Below, piece by piece: positions 17,048 to 25,340 of a stretch of DNA of 39,684 bases. Position 1 is the first letter of the stretch, and each line of letters starts with the position of its first letter. Under the pieces are notes generated by a model that was given only the letters and a program-made list of their open reading frames with translations, did no database searches and was not told the origin of the DNA. Source of the DNA: Oscillospiraceae bacterium (lineage in GTDB: Bacteria; Bacillota; Clostridia; Oscillospirales; Oscillospiraceae); NCBI GenBank assembly GCA_902775985.1, contig CACYOR010000006.1, positions 1-39,684 of the forward strand. Direction: 5' to 3'. The translations under genes and the position numbers were made by a program.

Positions 17048-18323
17048 TTCCGTCCTCCAGAACGCGCAGAGCGCGCTGTCCGATATCATGTCTAAACATC
17101 ATGTTATCAAAGTGAATCTGCGCAGCGGCATCGTAGGCGTCATGCAGCGCCTCCTGAAGGCTGCCAGCCGTGGCGGTAACGCCAAGAACCCGGCCGCCGG
17201 AAGTCACAAGTTTACCGTTAACGCGTTTGTCCCCCGCGTGAAACACCGTCACATTCTGCGGAAGCTCATCCGGAATGCGAATCTCCTTCCCTTTTTCATA
17301 CGCAAGGGGATATCCGCCGGAGGCAAGGATCACGCAGGCGGCGGCGCCGGAGCTCCATTCGATTTTCAGTTCAGAAAGACGCTCCTCTTCCACGGCCTGC
17401 ATGATTGTGAGAAGATCGGTTTTTAGAAGAGGAAGCACGACCTGCGTCTCCGGATCCCCAAAGCGGCAATTGTACTCGATCACTTTCGGACCATCCGGCG
17501 TCAGCATCAAGCCGAAATACAGGCAGCCCTTGAAAGGACAGCCTTCCGCCGCCATGGCGCGGATTGTGGGGAGAAAAATCTCGTTCATGCAACTCTCGGC
17601 AATTTCTTCGGTATAGTAGGGGTTTGGTGCAATCGTACCCATTCCACCGGTGTTCAATCCGGTATCTCCATCGCCGGCACGCTTATGATCCATGGAGGAC
17701 ACCATCGGCGACACTGTTTTGCCATCGGTGAAGGCAAGCACAGAGACCTCAGGCCCGGTCAGGAACTCCTCAATCACCATGCGATTTCCGGAGTCGCCAA
17801 AACGCTTTTCCTGCATGATCTCGGAGACCGCCTCTTTCGCCTCATCCAGAGATGAGGCGATCAAAACGCCTTTTCCCAGGGCGAGCCCATCCGCTTTCAG
17901 CACGATCGGGAACGACGCGCTCTCCAGATAGCTCAGTGCATCATCCGCATTCTCAAAAACTTGATAATCCGCCGTGGGGATGCCATATCGTTTCATCAGG
18001 TTTTTGGCAAAGACTTTGCTGGCCTCAATCTGCGCCGCTTTCGCGTCTGGCCCAAAGCACGGGATACCCAGGCTGTGCAGACGATCGACGCAGCCAAGGG
18101 CCAGCGGATCGTCCTGCGCGACAATGGCAAAATCTACATCGTGCGCCCTGGCGAATTCATAGATCCCGTCAATCTCTTTCGCTCCGATGGATACACAGTC
18201 CGCATCTGCAGCAATGCCTCCGTTTCCCGGAAGACACCAAATCAGATTGACATCGGTGTTTTCTCTCAGTTTTTTAATGATCGCATGCTCGCGGCCGCCG
18301 CCGCCGATCACGAGAAGGTTCAT
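17025..18323 (-). CDS. purD: Phosphoribosylamine-glycine ligase (GAR synthetase)
   Basis: This 432-residue ATP-grasp enzyme joins phosphoribosylamine and glycine to give GAR. It has the N-terminal GGGGREHA motif, the ATP-grasp lid around VLKADGLALGKGV, LNTGGMGTIAPNPYYT, and the catalytic YNCRFGDPETQVVLP block. The C-terminal domain ends at about 430, which is the normal family length. It lies 14 bases after purH and its 3' end overlaps purL by 23 bases, so expression is probably coupled. Confidence 0.97.
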   Translation of the reverse strand: MNLLVIGGGGREHAIIKKLRENTDVNLIWCLPGNGGIAADADCVSIGAKEIDGIYEFARAHDVDFAIVAQDDPLALGCVDRLHSLGIPCFGPDAKAAQIEASKVFAKNLMKRYGIPTADYQVFENADDALSYLESASFPIVLKADGLALGKGVLIASSLDEAKEAVSEIMQEKRFGDSGNRMVIEEFLTGPEVSVLAFTDGKTVSPMVSSMDHKRAGDGDTGLNTGGMGTIAPNPYYTEEIAESCMNEIFLPTIRAMAAEGCPFKGCLYFGLMLTPDGPKVIEYNCRFGDPETQVVLPLLKTDLLTIMQAVEEERLSELKIEWSSGAAACVILASGGYPLAYEKGKEIRIPDELPQNVTVFHAGDKRVNGKLVTSGGRVLGVTATAGSLQEALHDAYDAAAQIHFDNMMFRHDIGQRALRVLEDGNDFSRIR

Positions 18324-18337
18324 GCTTTACCCCCAAA

Positions 18338-19516
18338 TCAATGATGGAAAAGACGCATACCGGTAAAGCACATGGTCATGCCGTACTTGTTTGCGGTCTC
18401 AATCACATGGTCATCGCGGATGGAGCCGCCCGGCTCCGCAATATAGTGTACGCCGGATTTGCGGGCACGTTCCACGTTGTCACCGAAGGGGAAGAAGGCA
18501 TCACTGCCGCAGGTCACGCCGCTCTGCGTGGCAATCCAGGCCTTTTTCTCTTCCGTCGTCAGCACCTCGGGCCTCGTCTTGAAGATCTTCTGCCAGACGC
18601 CGTCCGCGAGCACATCCTCAAATTCATCGGAGGTGTAGATGTCAATCGCGTTATCCCGATCAGGGCGACGGATTCCATCGACGAAATCAAGGCCGAGCAC
18701 TTTCGGGTGCTGGCGCAGATACCAGTTGTCCGCTTTGCTTCCGGCAAGGCGAGTGCAGTGAATTCGGCTCTGCTGTCCGGCCCCAACGCCGATCGCTTGA
18801 CCGTCCTTTACATAGCAGACCGAGTTGGACTGGGTGTATTTAAGGGTGATCAGAGCAACAATCATGTCAATCTGCGCCTGACGCGGCAGGTCATGATTCT
18901 CGGTCACGATGTTTTTCAGGAGCTCCTCATCGATCTTGAAATTGTTGTGCCCCTGTTCGAACGTAATGCCAAACACATCCTTGCACTCCTGCTCCGCCGG
19001 GACATAGTTCGGATCGATCTGCACAACATTATAGTTGCCTTTTTTCTTCGTACGGAGGATTTCCAGGGCCTCATCCGTATATCCCGGCGCGATCACGCCG
19101 TCGGAGACCTCCGCTTTCAGATAGGACGCCGTGGCCGCATCGCAGATATCACTCAAAGCCGCCCAGTCGCCATAGGAGCAAAGGCGATCGGCACCCCGGG
19201 CACGGATATAGGCACAGGCAATGGGACTGAGCTCCGCGTCAGGCTCCACGAAATAGATCTTTTTATCGGTCTCGCTCAGCGGCAGACCGACGGCCGCACC
19301 AGCCGGCGAGACATGCTTAAAGGAGGCCGCGGAGGGAAGCCCTGTCGCCTCTTTCAGTTCTTTCACAAGCTGCCAGGAATTGAGGGCATCGAGGAAATTG
19401 ATATACCCGGGGCGTCCGTTCAGAATAGCAACGGGAAGCTCGGAGCCGTCCTTCATATAGATACGGGCAGGTTTCTGATTGGGGTTGCAGCCGTACTTCA
19501 GTTCAAATTCATTCAT
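18338..19516 (-). CDS. purH: AICAR transformylase without cyclohydrolase domain
   Basis: This 392-residue protein aligns only with the AICAR transformylase part of PurH. The catalytic Lys-His is in SFKHVSPAGAA, and the folate and AICAR site motifs GVTCGSDAFFPFGDN and the C-terminal GGSIRDDHVI and FTGMRLFHH are all present. Bifunctional PurH is about 510-530 residues; the N-terminal MGS-like IMP cyclohydrolase domain is absent. The missing step is supplied by the adjacent PurO-type gene. It transfers formyl from 10-formyl-THF to AICAR, giving FAICAR. The gene starts three bases after the purO stop. Confidence 0.95.
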   Translation of the reverse strand: MNEFELKYGCNPNQKPARIYMKDGSELPVAILNGRPGYINFLDALNSWQLVKELKEATGLPSAASFKHVSPAGAAVGLPLSETDKKIYFVEPDAELSPIACAYIRARGADRLCSYGDWAALSDICDAATASYLKAEVSDGVIAPGYTDEALEILRTKKKGNYNVVQIDPNYVPAEQECKDVFGITFEQGHNNFKIDEELLKNIVTENHDLPRQAQIDMIVALITLKYTQSNSVCYVKDGQAIGVGAGQQSRIHCTRLAGSKADNWYLRQHPKVLGLDFVDGIRRPDRDNAIDIYTSDEFEDVLADGVWQKIFKTRPEVLTTEEKKAWIATQSGVTCGSDAFFPFGDNVERARKSGVHYIAEPGGSIRDDHVIETANKYGMTMCFTGMRLFHH

Positions 19517-19519
19517 GAG

Positions 19520-20152
19520 TCAATCCCCCAGATTTTTGTTATAAAGCTTGATCTCTTTTCCAACTTTCGTATAAAGAGATACCTTATTATCCGCATTCAA
19601 GGCGGCCCAGACCGCATCCGGATCCGGCATGTCGATCTCCAGCGGCTCGCCCGCAAAGCTGGGAAGCGGCTCACCAGGCCCCTGGTATGTGCTCAGGAAA
19701 ACGCCCTTCCCTTCTTCAAAGCCTTCATAGCAGAAGAACTCCCGCAGGCAGCGTCCGTCCTTTTCTTTCAGGATGGAGAGCTCTGCACTGCCGTCTCGAT
19801 AGAGCATGGCCGAAATACGCGGCGTGAAATTCGGACAGTCAGGCTCATATTCACGGGTCATCAAAGCTTTGCGAAAATCCCCATAGTCCCGGATGGTATC
19901 GGTTTGATTTCCGTTTGTAACGATCAGTCCCTTCTCCGTCTCACGCACCGGGTGATAGATAATCAGGCTGGGATCTTTCATTTTGGCCGGGTCATGGGCC
20001 TGCGTGCGAATACCGTCTTCGGTCTCGACAAAAATGCGATTGCGGCTGTTTTCGCTGCGGCCCATAATGAAATAATAAACTCTGGCATTTCCGACGGCAA
20101 TGCCGCGGCCGGGATAGGGATTATTCTTTAAGAATTCCAGAAAATCAATCAT
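19520..20152 (-). CDS. purO: IMP cyclohydrolase, archaeal PurO type
   Basis: This 210-residue protein matches the PurO family (PF07826), known first from Methanothermobacter. The start FLKNNPYPGRGIAVG and the strand RVYYFIMGRSENSRNRIF are the family's conserved opening, followed by TRISAMLY-like and GPGEPLPSF segments. It closes FAICAR to IMP, the final step of de novo synthesis. Its position between purN and a PurH that lacks the cyclohydrolase half strongly supports this role. The ATG overlaps the purN stop by eight bases. Confidence 0.92.
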   Translation of the reverse strand: MIDFLEFLKNNPYPGRGIAVGNARVYYFIMGRSENSRNRIFVETEDGIRTQAHDPAKMKDPSLIIYHPVRETEKGLIVTNGNQTDTIRDYGDFRKALMTREYEPDCPNFTPRISAMLYRDGSAELSILKEKDGRCLREFFCYEGFEEGKGVFLSTYQGPGEPLPSFAGEPLEIDMPDPDAVWAALNADNKVSLYTKVGKEIKLYNKNLGD

Positions 20153-20768
20153 GACGCTTCTCCTTTTCCTCCATAATCTGTCGGGAGACCAACTCTGCCG
20201 CCTGGGGCAGGATCACCCATTCCGCCTGTTCCATAACACGACGCTGCAGCGTCTCCGGCGTGTCACCTGCTTCGATATAGACCGGTTTTTGCAGCAGGAT
20301 CTCGCCGCCATCGGGAATCTCGTTGACAAAATGAACCGTCGCTCCGGTTACTTTCACACCATAGGACAGGGCTGCCTCATGAACGCGCAGGCCATACATT
20401 CCCTTTCCACAGAAAGATGGGATCAGCGCAGGGTGCACATTCAGAATTCGCCTGGGGTAGTTTTTCGTAAAGTCCGCGCTCAGGATGGTCATAAAACCCG
20501 CAAGGATGATCAAATCAATTTCCGCTTCCGCAAGGGCTTCTCTGAGCGCCTGCTCAAAGCCCTCCTGCCCGCCGCAGTCTTTCCGGGTTATCACTTTTGT
20601 GGGAATATCGGCTTTTTCAGCACGCTCCAGAGCATACGCCCCTGGCTTGTTGGAAATAACCAGTTTGATTTCGCCATGCTCCAGTTCTCCCCTGCTCTGT
20701 GCATCGATCAAGGCCTGAAGATTAGTCCCACCTCCAGATACCAAAACAGCAATTGAAGTTTTTTTCAT
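20145..20768 (-). CDS. purN: Phosphoribosylglycinamide formyltransferase (GAR transformylase)
   Basis: This 207-residue folate-dependent enzyme formylates GAR with 10-formyl-THF. The nucleotide-binding start VLVSGGGTNLQALID is present, and the three catalytic residues are in place: N110 and H112 in LNVHPALIPSF and D153 in IPDGG. Length is normal. AAAGG lies about nine bases before the ATG. The gene overlaps the channel gene upstream by four bases (ATGA) and purO downstream by eight, so formate uptake and formyl transfer are translationally linked. Confidence 0.97.
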   Translation of the reverse strand: MKKTSIAVLVSGGGTNLQALIDAQSRGELEHGEIKLVISNKPGAYALERAEKADIPTKVITRKDCGGQEGFEQALREALAEAEIDLIILAGFMTILSADFTKNYPRRILNVHPALIPSFCGKGMYGLRVHEAALSYGVKVTGATVHFVNEIPDGGEILLQKPVYIEAGDTPETLQRRVMEQAEWVILPQAAELVSRQIMEEKEKRHD

Positions 20769-21376
20769 ACGGATGCCTTTCCTTTCAGCGCCTGTATAAA
20801 GGGGATAAAAACGCCTCCGAGACTGTTGCCCAGAACAACTATAGTCAGGAATAAAAACGAATCCGCACCAAAAGACCGGGCCAGGAAGAAATAAAACATA
20901 TCGGCAATGGAATGCTCAAATCCAGCCAGGATAAAAACCGGAACGCAGAACAGGATTCCGACGATCTTCCCCTTTTCCCGGTACACCCATACTGCCGTAT
21001 ACATCAGGATCCCACAGAAGAAGCCGCGGATCAGCGTCTGAAGCCCTGTCTGTCCCAGACGGTTGACGCAGGCCGCAGAGGCGGAATCAACAAGCTTGGG
21101 AAGAGCGATTCCCACAAGCAGTCCCATGATCAATGTGCCCAGGATATTCCCCAGCAGCCCGCTGAAGGTCACAGCAAGCTTATCCCGGCTGTGCTCCTTC
21201 ACGAGGAAGCCGACCTTTCCCGTATAGAGGTTGAAGCCAAACAGGCAAATTGACAGCAGCGCAACTGTAAACAGCGCTGCACCCAGATAACGATTATCGC
21301 AGGAAAGCAGAACACTGCCGCCAATTGCGATCATGGTTCCCGCTAGGAACCCATCCAGAACACTCGCCCTCAGCAT
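20765..21376 (-). CDS. Formate/nitrite-transporter-family channel, short form
   Basis: This 203-residue membrane protein of the FNT family (FocA/NirC) has six hydrophobic segments at roughly 8-28, 33-52, 70-92, 112-132, 138-152 and 172-195. It keeps the family's key features: GFNLYTGK (47-54, the GxxLFTGN-type motif), the central histidine H155 in GFEHSIADMF, and GNSLGG (183-188). FNT proteins are pentameric channels and are usually 250-290 residues, so the ends are trimmed here. The ATG overlaps the purM stop by seven bases and the stop overlaps purN. Encoded with PurN, PurH and Fhs, it probably moves formate; nitrite or another anion remains possible. Confidence 0.85.
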   Translation of the reverse strand: MLRASVLDGFLAGTMIAIGGSVLLSCDNRYLGAALFTVALLSICLFGFNLYTGKVGFLVKEHSRDKLAVTFSGLLGNILGTLIMGLLVGIALPKLVDSASAACVNRLGQTGLQTLIRGFFCGILMYTAVWVYREKGKIVGILFCVPVFILAGFEHSIADMFYFFLARSFGADSFLFLTIVVLGNSLGGVFIPFIQALKGKASV

Positions 21377-22407
21377 AGCAGGATTTTCTCATCCCCGGAC
21401 GTGATCTCGCCGATTACGTAGGGATCTTCGCCAGTTTTACGGAGAGCATTCAGCGCTTGATCCAGTGTCTCCGGGGAGACGACAAGGCTCATGCCCACTC
21501 CCATGTTGAAAGTATTAAACATATCTCTCTCGTCAATCTTTCCCAGACGCTGAATCAGGGAGAAGATGGCCGGTGTCCGGATCGCCGCTTTTTCAATTTT
21601 GGCACAGAGTCCATCCGGAATGGAGCGGGGCACATTTTCATAGAAGCCGCCGCCGGTAATGTGGCTGATGCCGTGCACCTCTGCCGCGGCAAGAGTAGCC
21701 AAAACGCTCTTCACATAAATCCTTGTCGGTGTCAGCAGAGCTTCTCCAAGAGGTTTTTCGAGTTCATCAACCTGCTTTCCCAAATCCGCATGCTCGATAT
21801 CGAACACCTTTCGAACCAGAGAAAAGCCGTTGGAGTGTATCCCGGAAGAAGGCAGCGCGACGATCACATCACCCGGGCGCATGCTCTGATTGTCAAGAAT
21901 CTTTTCTTTGTCCACGACGCCAACGGAGAAGCCCGCCAGATCGTAGTCATCCACCGCCATGGTGCCGGGGTGTTCCGCCGTCTCTCCTCCGATCAGGGCG
22001 CAGCCGGCCTGAACGCAGCCCTCCGCCACGCCGGAGACAAGAGCCGCGACCTTTTCCGGCAGATTCTTCCCTATGGCAATGTAGTCGAGGAAAAACAAAG
22101 GCTTTGCACCGCAGCAGATGATATCATTGACGCACATCGCCACACAGTCGATCCCAACAGTGTTATGCACATCCATCAGTTGTGCGATACGCTGTTTCGT
22201 CCCAACACCGTCTGTTCCGGAGACCAGAACCGGCTCTTTCATCCCGGTCAGATCCGGGGCAAACAGGCCGCCAAAGCCACCGATATCTGATACAACGCCC
22301 GGGATAAAGGTACGCTGCACATGCGTTTTCATAAGCTTAACGCCCTTATATCCTGCTTCAATATCGACGCCGGCCGCCGCATATGCGGCGGAATGAGAGT
22401 TAATCAT
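21370..22407 (-). CDS. purM: Phosphoribosylformylglycinamidine cyclo-ligase (AIR synthetase)
   Basis: This 345-residue enzyme closes the imidazole ring (FGAM to AIR). Motifs in order: YKGVKLMK-type start, GGFGGLF, VSGTDGVGTKQRIA, CVNDIICCGAKPLFFLDY, ALIGGETAEHPG, SSGIHSNGFSLVR and ISHITGGGFYENVPR, all diagnostic of PurM. A longer in-frame reading to 22572 is rejected: AAAGGAA lies a few bases before the ATG at 22407, and the longer part lies inside purF. The gene starts four bases after the purF stop. Confidence 0.97.
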   Translation of the reverse strand: MINSHSAAYAAAGVDIEAGYKGVKLMKTHVQRTFIPGVVSDIGGFGGLFAPDLTGMKEPVLVSGTDGVGTKQRIAQLMDVHNTVGIDCVAMCVNDIICCGAKPLFFLDYIAIGKNLPEKVAALVSGVAEGCVQAGCALIGGETAEHPGTMAVDDYDLAGFSVGVVDKEKILDNQSMRPGDVIVALPSSGIHSNGFSLVRKVFDIEHADLGKQVDELEKPLGEALLTPTRIYVKSVLATLAAAEVHGISHITGGGFYENVPRSIPDGLCAKIEKAAIRTPAIFSLIQRLGKIDERDMFNTFNMGVGMSLVVSPETLDQALNALRKTGEDPYVIGEITSGDEKILLC

Positions 22408-22411
22408 GCTC

Positions 22412-23836
22412 TTATTCCTTTCCTGTCCAACAATAGGTACAAATCTTATCTTTGTCCAAACCGATGGACTCCAGAACACCTTCCACCGACTGATAGCCCA
22501 GAGAGTCAAAGCCAAGCTGTTCGCAGATCCCACGGAGCAGGCACTTTCCCCGCTCGGTGCGACGATCCGCATATTCGTCCAGATGCTTCTGACCCTCTTC
22601 CCCTTCCAGTCGCTGAATCACACGGCGGGCCAAAAGGTCCATATCCGAGTTTCCGCGGGAAAAATTCAGGTACTTGCAGGCATACATGATCGGCGGGCAA
22701 GCAGAGCGCATATGCACTTCCTTTGCACCGGACTCATACAGGAAATCCACTGTCTCCTGAAGCTGAGTGCCCCGCACGATGGAGTCGTCCACAAACAGAA
22801 GCTTCTTATCCTCAATCAGCTCCGGAACGGGGATCTGCTTCATTTTGGCCACCTGGTTGCGGACGTCCTGATTTTCCGGCATAAAGGAGCGGGGCCAGGT
22901 CGGCGTATATTTCACAAAAGGACGGGCAAAGGGCTTGCCGCTGTAATTGGCATAGCCAATGGCGTGCGGCAGTCCGGAATCCGGGACGCCCGCCACATAG
23001 TCGACATCCGGAAGCGTGCCGTTCTCCTGCTCGTCTCTGGCCATGATTTCACCGTTGCGATAGCGCATCATTTCCACATTCACGCCCTCATAGCGGGAAT
23101 TGGGGTAGCCGTAGTACGTCCAGAGAAAAGCACAGATCTTCATCTTCTCACCGGCAGGTGCGAGCGTCTCGTACCCCTCCTCGGTCAGCTTGACGATCTC
23201 ACCGGGCCCCAGCTCATAGGCGTCGTGATAGCCAAGCTTGTGGTAGGCAAAGGACTCAAAGGAGACACAATAGCCATCCCGGTTTTCACCGATCAATACA
23301 GGAAGACGTCCCAACAAATCGCGTGCAGCCAGGATTTCCCCCTTGCCTGTCATCAGCAGAAGGGTCATGGAGCCGTCGATCTGCTCCTGAGCGTGCCGAA
23401 TGCCGGAGACCAGGTCCTCTTTTTCATTGATCAGCGCTGCTACCAGTTCCGTCATGTTGACACGGCCGGAACTCATAGCCATAAACTGATGCCCGTGATC
23501 GGAGAAATAGGTCTCGACCAGTTTTTCCGCGTTGTTGATAATGCCGACCGTCGTGATCGTATAGAGTCCGAGGTGAGAACGAACCAAAAGCGGCTGCGGG
23601 TCGGAATCGCTGATGCAACCGATACCGCAACAGCCTTTGAAATCCGCCAGATCTTTCTCGAATTTAGTACGGAAGGGAGTATTGGTTATGGAGTGGATCT
23701 GGCGCTGGAACCCTTCTTTCGGGTCCCAAAGCGCCATGCCCGCATTGCGAGTGCCCAGATGGCTGTGATAATCCACGCCAAAGAACACATCAAGAACGAC
23801 ATCGCGGCGAGAAACCGCGCCGAAGAAACCTCCCAT
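22412..23836 (-). CDS. purF: PurF-like amidophosphoribosyltransferase lacking the glutaminase nucleophile
   Basis: This 474-residue protein has the PurF fold. The C-terminal PRPP site FVDDSIVRG (348-356) is intact, as are cysteines suited to the [4Fe-4S] cluster of the Bacillus-type enzyme (C235, C380 or C387, and C466/C469). However, the N terminus reads MGGFFGAVS where the processed enzyme should begin CGVFG. The nucleophilic Cys1 is absent, and by eye the residues aligned with Arg73, Asn101 and Asp127 of E. coli PurF are also changed. No other start provides a cysteine. It may use free ammonia for phosphoribosylamine synthesis, or a partner amidase. I recall similar MGG-type PurF proteins in Bacteroidota and Clostridia. 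It shares one base with the purC stop. Confidence 0.9.
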   Translation of the reverse strand: MGGFFGAVSRRDVVLDVFFGVDYHSHLGTRNAGMALWDPKEGFQRQIHSITNTPFRTKFEKDLADFKGCCGIGCISDSDPQPLLVRSHLGLYTITTVGIINNAEKLVETYFSDHGHQFMAMSSGRVNMTELVAALINEKEDLVSGIRHAQEQIDGSMTLLLMTGKGEILAARDLLGRLPVLIGENRDGYCVSFESFAYHKLGYHDAYELGPGEIVKLTEEGYETLAPAGEKMKICAFLWTYYGYPNSRYEGVNVEMMRYRNGEIMARDEQENGTLPDVDYVAGVPDSGLPHAIGYANYSGKPFARPFVKYTPTWPRSFMPENQDVRNQVAKMKQIPVPELIEDKKLLFVDDSIVRGTQLQETVDFLYESGAKEVHMRSACPPIMYACKYLNFSRGNSDMDLLARRVIQRLEGEEGQKHLDEYADRRTERGKCLLRGICEQLGFDSLGYQSVEGVLESIGLDKDKICTYCWTGKE

Positions 23837-24516
23837 CAGGCAAAGAAGAGCTGAGAAAGCGTCATGGGATCGATGTACTGACCATCTTTATAGACGCGCA
23901 TATTGCCAGAGGCGATCTCATCAATCAGCATGACCTGACCGTCCGCATCGTAGCCATATTCGAACTTGATATCATAGAGGACAAGACCGCGCGCCTTCAT
24001 CTCGTCGGCGACGATCTGGGTAATCTTCTGGGTCATGTCTTTGATGGCGTCATACTGTTCAGCGGTCATAACGCCAAGAACAATCAGGCCGTCTTTGGTG
24101 ACCAAAGGATCGCCGAGGGCGTCATTTTTGAAGGTCATTTCCACATAGGCGGGCAGGTCGGCCCCCTCTTCCACATAGTCGCGATAACGGCGCAGGAAAC
24201 TGCCGACAGCCTTGTGGCGGCAAATGACCTCGAGACCCTTGCCGAAAACCTTGGCAGGCAGAACTTCCATCGTTGTGTTAGCCAGGTCGGCGCTCACATA
24301 GTGGGTACGAATACCGGCGGCATTGATCTTCTCAAAGAAATAGATGGACATGCGCAGATTCACGTCACCCACACCCTCGATGGACAGACCAACGGAATTC
24401 TCGCCCGGATCAAACACACCGTCCTTGCCGGTGCAGTCGTCCTTGAACTTGAGCAGATAATTACCATTGTCCAGCGCGTAAACATTCTTCGTTTTTCCCG
24501 TGTAAACCAGTTCCAT
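23836..24516 (-). CDS. purC: Phosphoribosylaminoimidazole-succinocarboxamide synthase (SAICAR synthetase)
   Basis: This 226-residue enzyme condenses CAIR with aspartate. It has the start [12 protein letters not shown], the nucleotide-site [12 protein letters not shown], the central [15 protein letters not shown] and the DIKFEYG and [13 protein letters not shown] motifs of the family. I use the ATG at 24516, eight bases after GGAGG; an in-frame ATG five codons earlier overlaps that ribosome site. It is the second gene of the operon, 38 bases after purE. Confidence 0.97.
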   Translation of the reverse strand: MELVYTGKTKNVYALDNGNYLLKFKDDCTGKDGVFDPGENSVGLSIEGVGDVNLRMSIYFFEKINAAGIRTHYVSADLANTTMEVLPAKVFGKGLEVICRHKAVGSFLRRYRDYVEEGADLPAYVEMTFKNDALGDPLVTKDGLIVLGVMTAEQYDAIKDMTQKITQIVADEMKARGLVLYDIKFEYGYDADGQVMLIDEIASGNMRVYKDGQYIDPMTLSQLFFA

Positions 24517-24554
24517 TGTTTTTACCTCCATCTTGTTTCGGGTTTGGGTTTCAC

Positions 24555-25046
24555 TTACTTATATAACTCACGGACCTCGCGATCCGCAGCCAGCGTTTTT
24601 TCGGTGTCAGCCTTTCGAGCCGCCTCCAGCTTTTGGGCAAGATCTTCGTCAGAAACAGCCATGATCTCCAAGGCAAGCAGCGCTGCATTTTTCGCACCGT
24701 CAATTGCCACCGTTGCTACCGGGATTCCCGAGGGCATCATGACGGTGGATAAGAGTGCGTCCGTCCCATCCGAGCCGGCCGCACGCAGCGGAATGCCGAT
24801 CACGGGCAGGGTCGTATTGGCGGCAAGAGCACCGGCCAGATGCGCAGCCATGCCGGCAGCCGCAATAAGAACAGAAAATCCGCCCGAACGAGCCGACGAC
24901 GCAAAAGCTCTTGCCTCGTCAGGACAGCGATGGGCGGATAAAACGCGCACTTCAAACTCGACCCCATATTCCTGCAGAACACGGATCGCTTTCTCGACAA
25001 CAGGGAGATCGCTCCTGCTGCCCATAACAATTCCCACTTTTCTCAT
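24555..25046 (-). CDS. purE: AIR carboxylase / N5-CAIR mutase PurE, probably class II
   Basis: This 163-residue protein is Pur[29 protein letters not shown] and the [15 protein letters not shown] loop are all present. The later segment [32 protein letters not shown] resembles class II enzymes, which carboxylate AIR directly with CO2, and lacks the IGKAGAxNA signature of class I mutases. No purK is in the operon, which fits. The class call is by eye. The chosen ATG is seven bases after GGAGG; two earlier ATGs are too close to it. It is the first gene behind the ZTP riboswitch. Confidence 0.93.
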   Translation of the reverse strand: MRKVGIVMGSRSDLPVVEKAIRVLQEYGVEFEVRVLSAHRCPDEARAFASSARSGGFSVLIAAAGMAAHLAGALAANTTLPVIGIPLRAAGSDGTDALLSTVMMPSGIPVATVAIDGAKNAALLALEIMAVSDEDLAQKLEAARKADTEKTLAADREVRELYK

Positions 25047-25062
25047 GAACATACCTCCAATC

Positions 25063-25102
25063 AAAAAAGGCGGACTGATCCCCGCATCGGATTCAGTCTG
25101 CC
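25063..25102 (-). terminator. Riboswitch-controlled attenuator before purE
   Basis: On the reverse strand a hairpin (stems about 25089-25102 and 25069-25082, one mismatch) runs into six T residues (25063-25068). Its 5' stem shares bases with the 3' end of the ZTP aptamer (25098-25109). Ligand-bound aptamer would therefore block the terminator and let transcription enter purE, the usual ON logic of this class. Confidence 0.85.
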
Positions 25103-25162
25103 CAGGCAGTCGGCTCTATTCCATACGATTCCCATGTAGTACTCTACCTTTCTGCCAGTTGT
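25098..25162 (-). promoter_or_regulatory. ZTP (pfl) riboswitch aptamer of the purine operon
   Basis: The RNA read on the reverse strand has the pfl/ZTP hallmarks. CTGGCAG near its 5' end pairs with CTGCC in the conserved GCCGACTGCCTGGGCAG end. A GTAG-AGTA-CTAC hairpin lies between them, followed by ATG and a linker. The terminal CCGAC...CTGGGC matches the ZTP riboswitches I remember from Fusobacterium and Clostridium, which sense ZMP/ZTP (AICAR phosphates) when 10-formyl-THF is short. It lies between the promoter and the attenuator, upstream of 12 genes that include purH, fhs and the formate channel. Confidence 0.9.
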
Positions 25163-25187
25163 CGCATGGTTTGCTTGTTATGGTTTA

Positions 25188-25216
25188 ATGTTATCAGAGG
25201 GATGCTCTCTTGTCAA
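25188..25216 (-). promoter_or_regulatory. Sigma-A promoter of the purine operon
   Basis: On the reverse strand TTGACA (25211-25216), 17 bases and TAACAT (25188-25193). Transcription would start near 25181, about 20 bases before the ZTP aptamer. No PurR box was recognised. Confidence 0.75.
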
Positions 25217-25275
25217 TCTGACAAAATCCCCATTTTTGCTTTCCTCCCGAAAGCTATATTTTTGCAAATCACTCA

Positions 25276-25311
25276 ATAAGAAAAAGAGCAGAGTCTCCTC
25301 AACTCTGCTCT
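25276..25311 (-). terminator. Rho-independent terminator of the Tat operon
   Basis: On the reverse strand a 10-bp stem (25285-25294 with 25302-25311) with a seven-base loop is followed by TTTTTCTTATT. It starts about 30 bases after the tatC stop. Confidence 0.88.
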
Positions 25312-25340
25312 CTTCAAAACTTGGAAATAATCAGCCAGTC

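Noticed and set aside
18341..20131. Forward-strand open frame of 596 codons opposite purH and purO
   Set aside because: It is antisense to two clear pur genes, lacks motifs and a start signal, and mirrors their reading frame.
22408..22572. Longer N terminus of purM from 22572
   Set aside because: It runs inside purF, does not match the PurM family, and a ribosome site supports 22407.
25098..25181. Guanine or adenine (purine) riboswitch before purE
   Set aside because: The conserved purine-aptamer core and kissing loops are not present; the sequence fits the ZTP aptamer instead.
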